Part shown: positions 24,643-32,810 of the stretch, one piece after another
Layout of the letters: each line of letters starts with the position of its first letter
Numbering within the stretch: the first letter of the stretch is position 1
Assembly (NCBI RefSeq): GCF_051262515.1
Contig: NZ_JBIMER010000012.1
Location: 19,485 to 83,484, forward strand
Origin: Arthrobacter_N sp051262515
GTDB taxonomy: Bacteria > Actinomycetota > Actinomycetes > Actinomycetales > Micrococcaceae
Length of the DNA: 64,000 nt
Reading direction: 5' to 3'
The notes under the pieces: generated by a model
Databases searched by the model: none
The model's input: the letters and a program-made list of their open reading frames with translations, nothing else
What the model was told of the DNA's origin: nothing
Made by a program: the position numbers and the translations under genes

Positions 24643-24948
24643 TTAAATGCCGGCCATGCCTGCCATGCCGATCATCATGAAAATGAAGATGATGATGCTC
24701 AGGACACCGAAGATGGTGCTGATCCAGCCGAGGACCTTCCCGGCCGTTGCCGGTACGTTGTTCCGCTCGGCGGCGTTGGCCTTCACGATGGCGATGGGCC
24801 CCAGGACGATGCCGAAGAAGAACAGCCCGATGATGCCGCAGATCAGCGCGGTCTGCGCATCGCGGCCGCCCTGCAACTGGGCCGGCGAATTCTGGACGTA
24901 TTGCGTGCCGTAGCCGTTGGGCTGCTGCTGGTATGGCTGCTGAGACAT
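24643..24948 (-). CDS. DUF4190 small membrane protein
   Basis: A 101-residue protein. A polar Gln/Tyr/Asn-rich head (QQPYQQQPNGYG) is followed by the DUF4190 pair of helices: ALICGIIGLFFFGIVLGPIAI and GWISTIFGVLSIIIFIFMMIG, ending with MAGMAGI. Proteins of this type are widespread in actinobacteria; their role is unknown. It has a TAA stop and is monocistronic. Confidence 0.8.
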   Translation of the reverse strand: MSQQPYQQQPNGYGTQYVQNSPAQLQGGRDAQTALICGIIGLFFFGIVLGPIAIVKANAAERNNVPATAGKVLGWISTIFGVLSIIIFIFMMIGMAGMAGI

Positions 24949-25073
24949 GAGACTTACCCCCGGTGAGAATGATGCGCTGAACCGCCCGAACGGCGGTGGT
25001 GTTCAAAGTCTAAAGCCATTGCTTCCCGACTCGGCCGTAGGCTGGACCCACGCCCATAACAAAGAGGAGAGCC

Positions 25074-25742
25074 ATGTCAGGGACGACTGTCGCGGAACTG
25101 ATGGCCGAACTGGCCGAACTCGAGGACCCGCGGATGCGGGCGGTCAACGAGAAGCACGGCGACGACCATGGGGTGAACCTGACCAAGCTCCGCGAGATCG
25201 CTAAGCGGCTGAAGAAACAGCAGGAACTCGCCGTCGAGCTCTGGGCCACGGGAGACACCGCCGCCCGCCTCTTGGCGCTGCTGATCTGCAAGCCGAAGGC
25301 CTTCTCCCGCGACGAGCTCGACTCGATGCTGCGCGAGGCAGGCTCGCCCAAGGTGCACGATTGGCTGGTGAACTACGTGGTCAAGAAGGGCCCGCATGCC
25401 GAAGAGCTCCGCGTGGCCTGGATGCACGACCCGGACCCGGTGGTCGCGAGCGCCGGCTGGGCGCTGACCAGCGAGCGCGTGGCGAAGAAGCCCGAGGGGC
25501 TGGACCTGCCCGGTCTGCTGGACACCATCGAGGCGCACATGGGAGACGCCCCGGAACGGTTGCAGTGGGGCATGAACCATACGCTCGCGTTCATCGGGAT
25601 CGAACACCCCGAACACCGCGCCCGCGCGCTCGACATCGGCGAACGCCTCGAAGTGCTCAAGGACTACCCGACGCCGCCGAACTGCACGTCCCCGTTCGCG
25701 CCGGCTTGGATCAACGAGATCGTGCGGCGCAGGGAAGGCTGA
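25074..25742 (+). CDS. DNA alkylation repair (AlkD/HEAT-like) protein
   Basis: A 222-residue all-helical protein of the DNA alkylation repair family. The ordered segments GVNLTKLREIAKRLKK, LAVELWATGDTAARLLALLI, the WLVNYVVKKG region and VVASAGWALTSERVAKK follow the HEAT-like repeats of AlkC/AlkD relatives. Characterised members excise alkylated bases with basic, aromatic-lined concave surfaces; several relatives have lost glycosylase activity, so catalysis is not assured. The ATG at 25074 has GAGGAGAG upstream. Confidence 0.75.
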   Translation: MSGTTVAELMAELAELEDPRMRAVNEKHGDDHGVNLTKLREIAKRLKKQQELAVELWATGDTAARLLALLICKPKAFSRDELDSMLREAGSPKVHDWLVNYVVKKGPHAEELRVAWMHDPDPVVASAGWALTSERVAKKPEGLDLPGLLDTIEAHMGDAPERLQWGMNHTLAFIGIEHPEHRARALDIGERLEVLKDYPTPPNCTSPFAPAWINEIVRRREG

Positions 25743-25798
25743 CCGGGGGAGCGCGGCCAGACGTCCAGGGCGCAGAGGGCTCTCGCGTTTGCTCTCGA

Positions 25799-26203
25799 CT
25801 AGGGCGACTCCGCCTTGGCGGCGATCTCCAAAAGGTCCTTGGCCAGCGCCTTTCGGGCCACCACTAGCCCGATCTTGCCGAACAACGCCGAGGCGACGCG
25901 GCTGATCAGGGCGGGTTGCACGACTTCCGCGCCGAAGGTCACCGTCAGGTCCGTTCCACCGTCGCGCTCCGCCAAGGTGAAGCGCGTGGTGTAGTCGGCA
26001 CCGTGCTGGAGGGCCTTGACCGTGGTGCTGCGTGGCGGATCGGACTGCGCGACGGACATCTCCACGGTTTCCGACCGGCCCATCATCGTGCGGGTCTCCT
26101 TCCAGCGGGTCCCCTCCCCGTAGGGTCCTTCGCTAAGCAACTGCACGGATTCGGCGCCGGAAAGGGTTTGGTGCGAGCTTACCCGGGCGCGCGGAGCCGG
26201 CAT
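25799..26203 (-). pseudogene. SRPBCC (polyketide cyclase-like) protein lacking its N-terminus
   Basis: 134 residues from an ATG at 26203. TLSGAESVQLLSEGPYGEG, GTRWKETRTMMGR, FTLAERDGGTDLTVTFGAE and the C-terminal helix of a START-like SRPBCC protein are all recognisable. The family's first strand and helix (about 30 residues before TLSG) are missing and not found in the other frames upstream, where sequence enters the promoter of the divergent HNH gene. It is therefore probably 5'-truncated. A functional short form cannot be excluded. Confidence 0.6.
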
Positions 26204-26294
26204 CGCCGTCGTACGCCTTACACCGGCGCGGGAGACTGTATTGTGGGACTGCACACATCGTGCATTTGGGGATGCTCTAGTTGGGGGACTTTCG

Positions 26295-26945
26295 ATGTTG
26301 GGGAAACTACTCGCTGCCGTAATGGCTGCCCTTTTTGTGCTGGCCGGATTCGCCGTGCCAGCGGAGGCCGCCACCGTCTACAAGGGCTCGCTCCGCTCGG
26401 CCGCCCGGGCGCTGCCCGTCGCCGTCGAAGGCAACACGGGCTACGACCGCGACCGCTACTTCGGCACGTGGAAGGACCTGAACCGGGACTGCCAGAACAC
26501 CCGGGCCGAGGTCCTGGTCCAGGAGTCGAAGGTCCGCGCCACCTTCAGCTCCCGGGGTTGCACCGTGAGCAAGGGCAAGTGGGTGACCACCTGGGACAAC
26601 CGCACGCACTACTACGCGTCCACCGTGCAGATCGACCACCACGTTCCGGTCCACGAGGCGTGGGGCTCCGGCGCGCGGAACTGGACGCAGGCCCGCCGCG
26701 TCGCGTTCTACAACGACCTCGGCGACGGCCGCGCGCTCAACGCCCAGACCTCCGCGCTGAACTCCTCTAAGCAGGCCAAGGGGCCGGAGGCGTGGATGCC
26801 GCCGAAGAACCGCTGCAAGTACGTGGCGGACTGGGTAGCCGTGAAGATCCGCTGGGGCCTGAAGGTGGACAAGACGGAGCGTGCCGCACTGATCCGCTAC
26901 GCGGACTCCTGCCCGGCGATGGCGCTCACCGTCACCAAGCGCTAA
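26295..26945 (+). CDS. Secreted HNH nuclease-like protein (DUF1524 type)
   Basis: A 216-residue exported protein. A signal peptide of about 25 residues (MLGKLLAAVMAALFVLAG...AEA) precedes a domain with the His-Me finger core VQIDHHVPVHEAWGSGA, then FYNDL, LNAQTSALNSSKQAKGPEAWMPP and a final conserved Cys-bearing helix (CKYVADW). This is the DUF1524/GmrSD-C type HNH fold common in secreted actinobacterial nucleases. Four Cys residues could form disulfides. The ATG at 26295 follows GGGGGA. Likely roles are DNA scavenging or antagonism of neighbours; neither is proven. Confidence 0.78.
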   Translation: MLGKLLAAVMAALFVLAGFAVPAEAATVYKGSLRSAARALPVAVEGNTGYDRDRYFGTWKDLNRDCQNTRAEVLVQESKVRATFSSRGCTVSKGKWVTTWDNRTHYYASTVQIDHHVPVHEAWGSGARNWTQARRVAFYNDLGDGRALNAQTSALNSSKQAKGPEAWMPPKNRCKYVADWVAVKIRWGLKVDKTERAALIRYADSCPAMALTVTKR

Positions 26946-26990
26946 AGCTCTAAGTCGCGTCGGGGGCGTCCCCCGGGGCCGTCCGCGCCG

Positions 26991-27824
26991 CTACGCCACC
27001 TCGGCGTGCCACGTCCTCCTGGTTTCGAGGAACCAGAAGCACGAGAAGACCAGGATCTCGAACCACTCGACCACGAAGAGCGCCTGCCGGAATCCGACGC
27101 CGAGGAGGACCGGCCACGCCGCGAGTCCCACGAGCATCAGGACCAGCAGCGACGCGTAGCGTAGACGGTGCCCTCCGCTGGTGTCGCTCGCGTTGAGGCG
27201 GCCGGAACCCACATGGCTGGCGATGGCGAGCCACATGCTGGCGATCATCAACAGAGTCGATGCGAGGTGCACGCCCGCGAAGTCCGCGCCCTCCGCCGTG
27301 CGCCAGACCAGCAGGAACAGGAACCCCGCGAGCAGCGCGAAGCTGGCGACCGTCAGGATCCGCGACCAGGTGTTCCGGAAGAGCATCCGCGGCGCCCAAT
27401 CGGTGGTCCGCCGATCGATCCACACGAAGACGGCGGCGACCACCAGGACCGCGACGACGGCGACCTGGATGGAGCGGACCAGCTCCGTTCGCTCGGCGGG
27501 CGCGAGGGCGTCGAGCGTCTTGCCGAGCCTGGTGGGAACGACCGCGACGAACACCGCGTAGAACCCGGCGAAGTTCAGCGCGTGGTCCTCCAGCGGCGAG
27601 GATCCCTTGTAGACCACCATGAGGACGCCGGTCGCGACGAGCATCGCCACGAACAGGTCCCGCGCCGGACCGAGGTAGTAGGAGCTGATGGAATCCTCGA
27701 TGGTTCCGGTCCACGCCGCGTAGATCACGATGGCGACGGCGAGCAGCAGCGGGATGACCAGCAGCATCAGCCGGAGGTAGCGCAGCGTGTCGCGGGCCTG
27801 CCGTCGGTCCAAGGAGGTGGTCAT
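26991..27824 (-). CDS. Eight-helix membrane protein of unknown function
   Basis: A 277-residue protein with about eight hydrophobic segments. After a short basic start the first helix (LMLLVIPLLLAVAIVIY) is followed by TIEDSISSYYLGPARDLFVAMLVATG, a loop resembling DUF998/frag1-like membrane proteins. WIDRR and VWRTAEGADFAGVHLASTLLMI occur later. No catalytic motif is seen. I chose the ATG at 27824 because GGAG lies nine bases upstream; another ATG is at 27839. It follows the hydroxybenzoate monooxygenase gene on the same strand (83 bp). Confidence 0.6.
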   Translation of the reverse strand: MTTSLDRRQARDTLRYLRLMLLVIPLLLAVAIVIYAAWTGTIEDSISSYYLGPARDLFVAMLVATGVLMVVYKGSSPLEDHALNFAGFYAVFVAVVPTRLGKTLDALAPAERTELVRSIQVAVVAVLVVAAVFVWIDRRTTDWAPRMLFRNTWSRILTVASFALLAGFLFLLVWRTAEGADFAGVHLASTLLMIASMWLAIASHVGSGRLNASDTSGGHRLRYASLLVLMLVGLAAWPVLLGVGFRQALFVVEWFEILVFSCFWFLETRRTWHAEVA

Positions 27825-27907
27825 CCTTCGATTCTCCATCGGCCGCCACGGTCCCACGAAGAACCGGACGACGGCGGCGCGTCCCCGCCGTCGTACTGTC
27901 TCTTTGG

Positions 27908-29809
27908 TCAGGCGTCCTGGCGCTTGCGATCCGTGGACAGGCCCGCGAAGAAGCCCGCGAGCTCGTCGGGCGCGGTCAGCGGCAGGACGTTCGCGACGTA
28001 CTGGTCCGGGCGGACCACCACGACGACGCCGGCGCGGTCCAGTCCGCGCAGCTCGAAGATGTCCTCCGTCGGGACGGTGCCGAAGACGTTCTCGTAGTCC
28101 GTGAGCCGGAACGGGCCGACCTGCGGCTTGAACGTCCGCGGGACCGCGCCCAGGTCGATTGCCGTGTGGTCCTGCTGGTAGACGACCTTGACGTCGAACC
28201 AGGCGTTCGGGTCCGCGCCCGCCGGCGTTGCCGCCAGCGGCGACTCCGGCGCGGTGGCGAGCCACTCGGCGAGGTCCGTGGTGGGGGAGGGGGCGCCCGC
28301 CGCGGCGGGATCAGCGAACACGTAGATGCGCCAGCGGCCGTCCGCCTTCGCCTGGTGGCCCAGCTGCAACGGGTTGGTGTCGCAGACGCGCGCGACCGGG
28401 GCGGACTTGAAGCGCTTTCCGAGGGGGAAACCCGTCGCCAGGTCCTGGTGGACCGGCTCGGCGACCAGCATCGACGGCGTGTACTGGGTCATGAACCCGG
28501 CCGGGAACTCGGCGGTGGACACGTAGAAGTCCTCGAGGTCCGACGGGTTCTCGAACTCCTCCGGCTTCTTCGCCATGAGGGTCGACCACTCCTTGTCGAA
28601 GTCGATCAGGTTTTGGGCGACCACCTGGCGCTCGCCGGAGTACGTGTCCAGCAGCGACTCGGGGCTGCGGCCCTCCAGCACGTGGGCCAGCTTCCAACCG
28701 ATGTTGAACCCGTCCTGCATGGACACGTTCATGCCCTGGCCGGCCTTGGCGGAGTGCGTGTGGCAGGCGTCGCCCGTGATGAACACGCGCGGGGTGCGGG
28801 TGCCGCGGTCGGCGGCGACCACGTCGTCGAACCGGTCCGTGAGGCGGTGCCCGACCTCGTACACGCTGTGCCAGGCGACGTTGCGCACGTCGACCGTGTA
28901 GGGGTGCATGATGGCGTTCGCCTTCGCGGCGATCTGCTCGATGCTGGTCTTGCGGACCGCGCCGGCGTCGCCCTCGGGCACGACGCCGAGGTCCACGTAC
29001 ATGCGGAACAGGTAGCCGCCCTCGCGCGGGATGAGGAGGATGGAGCCGCCGTCGTGCGATTGGATGGCGCACTTTAGGCGGATGTCCGGGAAGTCCGTCT
29101 CGGCGAGGACGTCCATGACGCCCCACGCGTGGTTGGCCTGGTCGCCGGCCATGGTGCAGCCGATCGCCGCGCGGACCTTGCTGCGCGCGCCGTCGCAGCC
29201 GACGACGTACTTGGCCCTGACGGTGCGTTCGGCCCCTGCGCGCGGGCCGGACGTCTCGGCGAGCGTGACGGTGACCGGGTACTCGCCCGAGTCGGCGGCC
29301 TCGAGGCCGACGAACTCCAGGCCGTAGTCCGGCGTCAGGCGGGTGGGGGACTTCGCGGCGACCTCGGCGAAGTAGTCCAGCACGCGCGCCTGGTTGACGA
29401 TCAGGTGCGGGAACTCGCTGATGCCGGTGGTGTCGTCCAGGGCACGGCCGCCGCGGATAATGTTCTCCGGGTGCTCCGTGTCGGGGCGCCAGAACGCCAT
29501 CTCGGTGATCCGGTAGGCCTCCGCCGTGATCGCCTCGGCGAAGCCGAACGCCTGGAACGTCTCCACGCTGCGGGCCTGGATGCCGTCCGCCTGGCCGATC
29601 TCGAGGCGGCCGGGGCGGCGCTCGACGATGCGGGTGGTGATGCCGGGGAACTGCGAGAGTTGGGCCGCGGTGAGCATGCCCGCGGGGCCGGAGCCGACGA
29701 TCAGGACGTCGACTTCCTCCGGGAGCTCCTCGGGGCGGTCGATTCCGACACCGGCGGCCGGCTGGACCTTCGGGTCACCGGATACGTAGCCGTGGTGGTG
29801 GAACTGCAC
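27908..29809 (-). CDS. FAD-dependent aromatic hydroxylase (3-hydroxybenzoate 4-monooxygenase / phenol hydroxylase type)
   Basis: A 633-residue class A flavoprotein monooxygenase. The Rossmann motif VLIVGSGPAGM (residues 35-45), the DG motif YVVGCDGARS and the GDACHTHSAKAGQGMN motif are intact, and the C-terminal thioredoxin-like domain of phenol hydroxylases is present (YVFADP, VVVVRPDQYVA). The opening MQFHHHGYVSGDP is one I associate with MobA, which converts 3-hydroxybenzoate to protocatechuate with NADPH and O2. Substrate assignment is by resemblance only. The GTG start at 29809 has GAGGA upstream. Phthalate genes at the right end would feed the same protocatechuate route. Confidence 0.78.
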   Translation of the reverse strand: MQFHHHGYVSGDPKVQPAAGVGIDRPEELPEEVDVLIVGSGPAGMLTAAQLSQFPGITTRIVERRPGRLEIGQADGIQARSVETFQAFGFAEAITAEAYRITEMAFWRPDTEHPENIIRGGRALDDTTGISEFPHLIVNQARVLDYFAEVAAKSPTRLTPDYGLEFVGLEAADSGEYPVTVTLAETSGPRAGAERTVRAKYVVGCDGARSKVRAAIGCTMAGDQANHAWGVMDVLAETDFPDIRLKCAIQSHDGGSILLIPREGGYLFRMYVDLGVVPEGDAGAVRKTSIEQIAAKANAIMHPYTVDVRNVAWHSVYEVGHRLTDRFDDVVAADRGTRTPRVFITGDACHTHSAKAGQGMNVSMQDGFNIGWKLAHVLEGRSPESLLDTYSGERQVVAQNLIDFDKEWSTLMAKKPEEFENPSDLEDFYVSTAEFPAGFMTQYTPSMLVAEPVHQDLATGFPLGKRFKSAPVARVCDTNPLQLGHQAKADGRWRIYVFADPAAAGAPSPTTDLAEWLATAPESPLAATPAGADPNAWFDVKVVYQQDHTAIDLGAVPRTFKPQVGPFRLTDYENVFGTVPTEDIFELRGLDRAGVVVVVRPDQYVANVLPLTAPDELAGFFAGLSTDRKRQDA

Positions 29810-29849
29810 GGTGGGTCCTCACTTCGTTGTGTCTATGCCGTCGTCATGT

Positions 29850-29864
29850 GTTCTATATTAGAAC
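29850..29864. promoter_or_regulatory. Perfect dyad over the monooxygenase promoter
   Basis: GTTCTATATTAGAAC, 6-bp arms with a 3-bp centre, 41 bp upstream of the start codon. On the minus strand it contains a TAATAT -10-like hexamer. A second small dyad (TTGAATGTCAA) abuts it. It could be the site of an aromatic-acid-responsive regulator. Confidence 0.55.
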
Positions 29865-30066
29865 TTGACATTCAATAATCGAACAGCAGCGTGTTGATAA
29901 AAGGGTACGGCACGTATGACCCAGGTAACAAGTGGTTGTGGCGACGCGCCCCGGCGTTCGCGCACGGGCGGCTCCCCGGCCGGAATCCTCGGGAGGAGAC
30001 CGGCGGGGGAGCCGCCTTGTGGAGCCGATTGTTGTGGAGCGGCCTGGTGCGGCGTGGGGGCCGGCG

Positions 30067-31416
30067 CTACGGGCGCGTATCGCCGCGCGGCTTGAGGATG
30101 AACAGCCCACGCTCCATGCTGCCGACCGCGACCACGTCGTCGAAGTACGGGTAGTTGCTCCAGCTTCCGCCCTCGAACGTGGCGTTGTCGTTCTCCGGGT
30201 AGACGTCGAAGTAGCCGACTTCGCTCAGCTCGCCGTCGGCCACATTGCTGGAATCCAAGACGCGCAAACCGGAGGTGTAGTTGGACGCGAAGACCTTGTC
30301 CCCCTTGGTGTAGAGGTTGTGGTCGATCGACGCCGTGCCGTTGTCGTGGGTGCCGATCAGCTCGGGGCTTTCGAGGTCGCGGACGTCCCAGATGCGGGTG
30401 GAGGTGTTGATGCCGTTGTAGACCTCGTCCAGCTCGTCGCCGTGCAGGAAATAGCCCTGGTCTTCGGTGAGCCAGCCCTGGTGGCTGTAGCCGTCGTTCG
30501 GATAGAACGTGCGGGAGAGGGTGACGGGGCTGGCCTTGTCCGTCACGTCGGAGATGGTGACCGTGTTCTCCAGGCCCTCGGCGGTGCGCTCGGCGTTGGA
30601 GTTCACGCAGATCTCGCGGTCCGTGTAGCGGGCGTCCGGACCGTCGTACATGACGCACTGGGTGTCGTGGATGTAGCCGGATTCGTCGTAGCAGCCCGCG
30701 AAGGCGGGGTTGGCCGGGTCGTTGATGTCAACCATGTGGAGGCCGCCCTCGCAGGTCCCGGAGCCGATCACGTAGGCGAAGCCGGAGTCCTCGTTGATGT
30801 TGACGTTGTGCGCCGCTCCGAATGCCGCGTAGTGCGCCGTCTCGCCGAAGACCGCGTCCTCGCCGGTCGTCCCGCGCAACTCCGTCAGGTCGAAGACCTG
30901 CAGGCCGTGGTCGGTGTGTTCGGAGACCACGTAGACGTGGTCGTTGGCCACCTTCATGTCCCGCCACACCTGGTTGCCGGCCGTGGAGTGGGTGGGGAGC
31001 AGGCCGCGGACCTTGGGACGCATCGGGTCGGTGATGTCCACGAACGCGGTGCCCTCGACGCCGCCCACGATCGCGTATTCCTTGCCGGTCTCGCCGTCCG
31101 TCCAGCCCCAGATGTCGTTGACGAAGCTCAGGCCCAGGTCCGCGCGGGTGAGGTGGCTCATCATGTCCACGCCGTCGCAGGGGAACGTTTTGGCGGCCAT
31201 GCCGTTGATGCAGGGCGCGAAGCTGCCGGGTGCGGAACCCTTCTCGTTGGCCTTGGCCGCGGCGACGTTCTCGAACTCGAACTCCTGGGCGTCCATCGAC
31301 GGGCTGTGCACGTTGCCCTTGCCGTCGTCGTGCGCCGTTGCCACCGCGCCGCCGGTGCCGACGGCCAATGCCGCGGCCATCACGGCGGCACCTATTAGGC
31401 GAGTCTTGCGAACCAT
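30067..31416 (-). CDS. Secreted LVIVD-repeat (choice-of-anchor B) protein
   Basis: A 449-residue exported beta-propeller-like protein. After a signal peptide (to about residue 28, AVATAHD) there are repeated strands of the form FVDITDPMRPKVRG, QVFDLTEL, HMVDINDPANPAF, TISDVTDKASPVTL and IWDVRDLESPELIG, which are LVIVD repeats. Cys residues occur in pairs (CINGMAAKTFPC, GTCEGG..GCYD), suggesting disulfides. Such proteins are surface or secreted and their ligand is unknown. The ATG at 31416 has GGAGG ten bases upstream. Confidence 0.8.
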   Translation of the reverse strand: MVRKTRLIGAAVMAAALAVGTGGAVATAHDDGKGNVHSPSMDAQEFEFENVAAAKANEKGSAPGSFAPCINGMAAKTFPCDGVDMMSHLTRADLGLSFVNDIWGWTDGETGKEYAIVGGVEGTAFVDITDPMRPKVRGLLPTHSTAGNQVWRDMKVANDHVYVVSEHTDHGLQVFDLTELRGTTGEDAVFGETAHYAAFGAAHNVNINEDSGFAYVIGSGTCEGGLHMVDINDPANPAFAGCYDESGYIHDTQCVMYDGPDARYTDREICVNSNAERTAEGLENTVTISDVTDKASPVTLSRTFYPNDGYSHQGWLTEDQGYFLHGDELDEVYNGINTSTRIWDVRDLESPELIGTHDNGTASIDHNLYTKGDKVFASNYTSGLRVLDSSNVADGELSEVGYFDVYPENDNATFEGGSWSNYPYFDDVVAVGSMERGLFILKPRGDTRP

Positions 31417-31585
31417 GTTGTACCTCCACAGGGGGTGACCGGCCGTCGACTGCGGAGGATAGCTGCGCAGGGTGCGGCCCGTCGGGTGAATTGGATGTCG
31501 TGAGCCTACCGACATTTATCACCTTTTGTGAAGCCAGTCACATGAATGCGCGAAAAGATCAGCGCCGTGACGGAACGTGCATAAA

Positions 31586-31939
31586 TTACAGCGCGACGAC
31601 GGCTATCCCCAGCGCGCCCAGCACCAGAACCGCCGCCGTCGTCCAGGCGGCGGCACCGGCGTCGGCCCGGATTCGGCCCGCGGCGATGCCGCGCGACTGC
31701 GCGTCGTAGCGGCGCCGCTGGGTGAGGTAGATGCCCAGCGCGGTGGCCCCGGAGACCGCGATCAGGGCCACCATCCACCATCCGTAGTAGGGCAGCCAGC
31801 GGATGAACACCGCGCTGGCGACGAACAGGGCCATCATGGTCCGGCCCCACGCCATGACCGTGCGCTCGGGTTGGAGCCCGGGGTCGTCGTGGAGGCGGGG
31901 CCGCGGGGACGGGCGCCGGCGTCGTGCGGGCCGCGCCAT
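31586..31939 (-). CDS. DUF202 membrane protein
   Basis: A 117-residue DUF202 protein with a basic Arg/Pro-rich head, the family motif LQPERTVMAWGRT, and three hydrophobic segments (FVASAVFIRWLPYYGWWMVALIA, and the C-terminal AAVLVLGALGIAVVAL). Its ATG overlaps the stop of the preceding DUF202 gene (ATGA), so the pair is coupled. Function is unknown; DUF202 pairs are common in actinobacteria. Confidence 0.78.
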   Translation of the reverse strand: MARPARRRRPSPRPRLHDDPGLQPERTVMAWGRTMMALFVASAVFIRWLPYYGWWMVALIAVSGATALGIYLTQRRRYDAQSRGIAAGRIRADAGAAAWTTAAVLVLGALGIAVVAL

Positions 31940-32316
31940 CAGTCCAGAGCCACCAGCACGACGACGACGCCGGCCGCCAGCGCCCCGCCGATCCCCAGCA
32001 ACGGTACGATCAGCGGGAGGGGGAGCGGGCGGCCGTGGCGCATGCTCGCCTCGACGCGGAGCCAGCGGAAGGCCGCGCCCAGGCTGATCAGCATGCCGAT
32101 GCAGATGATCCCGATCGAGAGTCCCTGGCGCAGGGGGGCGGCGAACAGTTCGGCCGCGAACGCCTCCAGCGCGATGCCGCCGGCGAGGAACGCCAGCGAG
32201 GTCCTGATCCAGGCGAGGAAGGTGCGCTCGTTCGCGAGGGTGAAGCGCGGGTCCGGCTCGGCTCCTCCCGGCAGCAACCGGCCCGCCAGCCAGCCGCGTT
32301 CGCTGTTCTCCGCCAT
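31939..32316 (-). CDS. DUF202 (YidH-like) membrane protein
   Basis: A 125-residue protein carrying the YidH/DUF202 signature RFTLANERTFLAWIRTSLAFLAGGIAL followed by two more hydrophobic segments (LSIGIICIGMLISLG and LIVPLLGIGGALAAG). The ATG at 32316 has GGCGGGAA upstream. It is the first gene of a two-gene DUF202 operon. The role is unknown. Confidence 0.8.
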   Translation of the reverse strand: MAENSERGWLAGRLLPGGAEPDPRFTLANERTFLAWIRTSLAFLAGGIALEAFAAELFAAPLRQGLSIGIICIGMLISLGAAFRWLRVEASMRHGRPLPLPLIVPLLGIGGALAAGVVVVLVALD

Positions 32317-32530
32317 CGGGTTCCCGCCTCTCGGTGCCGGGCGCCCTGTTCGCGGCACCCGAATCGATGCTACCCGCGGCGCGATGCCACCCGTGCGGCG
32401 TGCTGGAATTCACGTGGAGTTAACGCCGTCCACACGTCGGGACGGTGGGGGTTCCTGAAGACTGGGGACACCGGTTCCGGCGGCGCCTCCGGGCGGTCCG
32501 GCGGACCACAATCGAAGAGGGGACCGTCCG

Positions 32531-32734
32531 ATGGAAACAGAAACAGGCTTCACCGCGCTGGACGTGGGGGACACCGTCATCGCCAGCGGGTACTCGGTGC
32601 CGACCGTGGTCGGGACCGTGCAGCAGATCGACCTCGCCATGGGGGTGCTCTGGGTTCTGGATGCGGGCGGCAACCGCCGGCTGGTCAACGAGGGCGACTA
32701 CGCCGTGCGGCGCCAGGACGGCGCCCCGTTGTAA
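32531..32734 (+). CDS. Small hypothetical protein
   Basis: A 67-residue protein with a GAAGAGGGGA ribosome site. The sequence alternates strands and Gly (FTALDVGDTVIASG, VVGTVQQIDLAMGVLWVLD, RRLVNEGDYAVRR), which looks like a small beta-barrel (SH3/KOW-like) fold. I do not recognise a family. It is 76 bp upstream of the D-amino-acid deaminase gene on the same strand. Confidence 0.55.
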   Translation: METETGFTALDVGDTVIASGYSVPTVVGTVQQIDLAMGVLWVLDAGGNRRLVNEGDYAVRRQDGAPL

Positions 32735-32810
32735 AAGGACACGTGGGGCGGTAGATTCCGCAAAAACCGATGAGCAGACGCCCGTGCGCCCAATGGTGAG
32801 GAATCCGTCC

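Noticed and set aside
32445..32810. N-terminal extension of the D-amino-acid deaminase over the small upstream gene
   Set aside because: It is Arg/Ser/Pro-rich shadow sequence of the 67-residue gene; the ATG at 32811 has a ribosome site and matches the family start.
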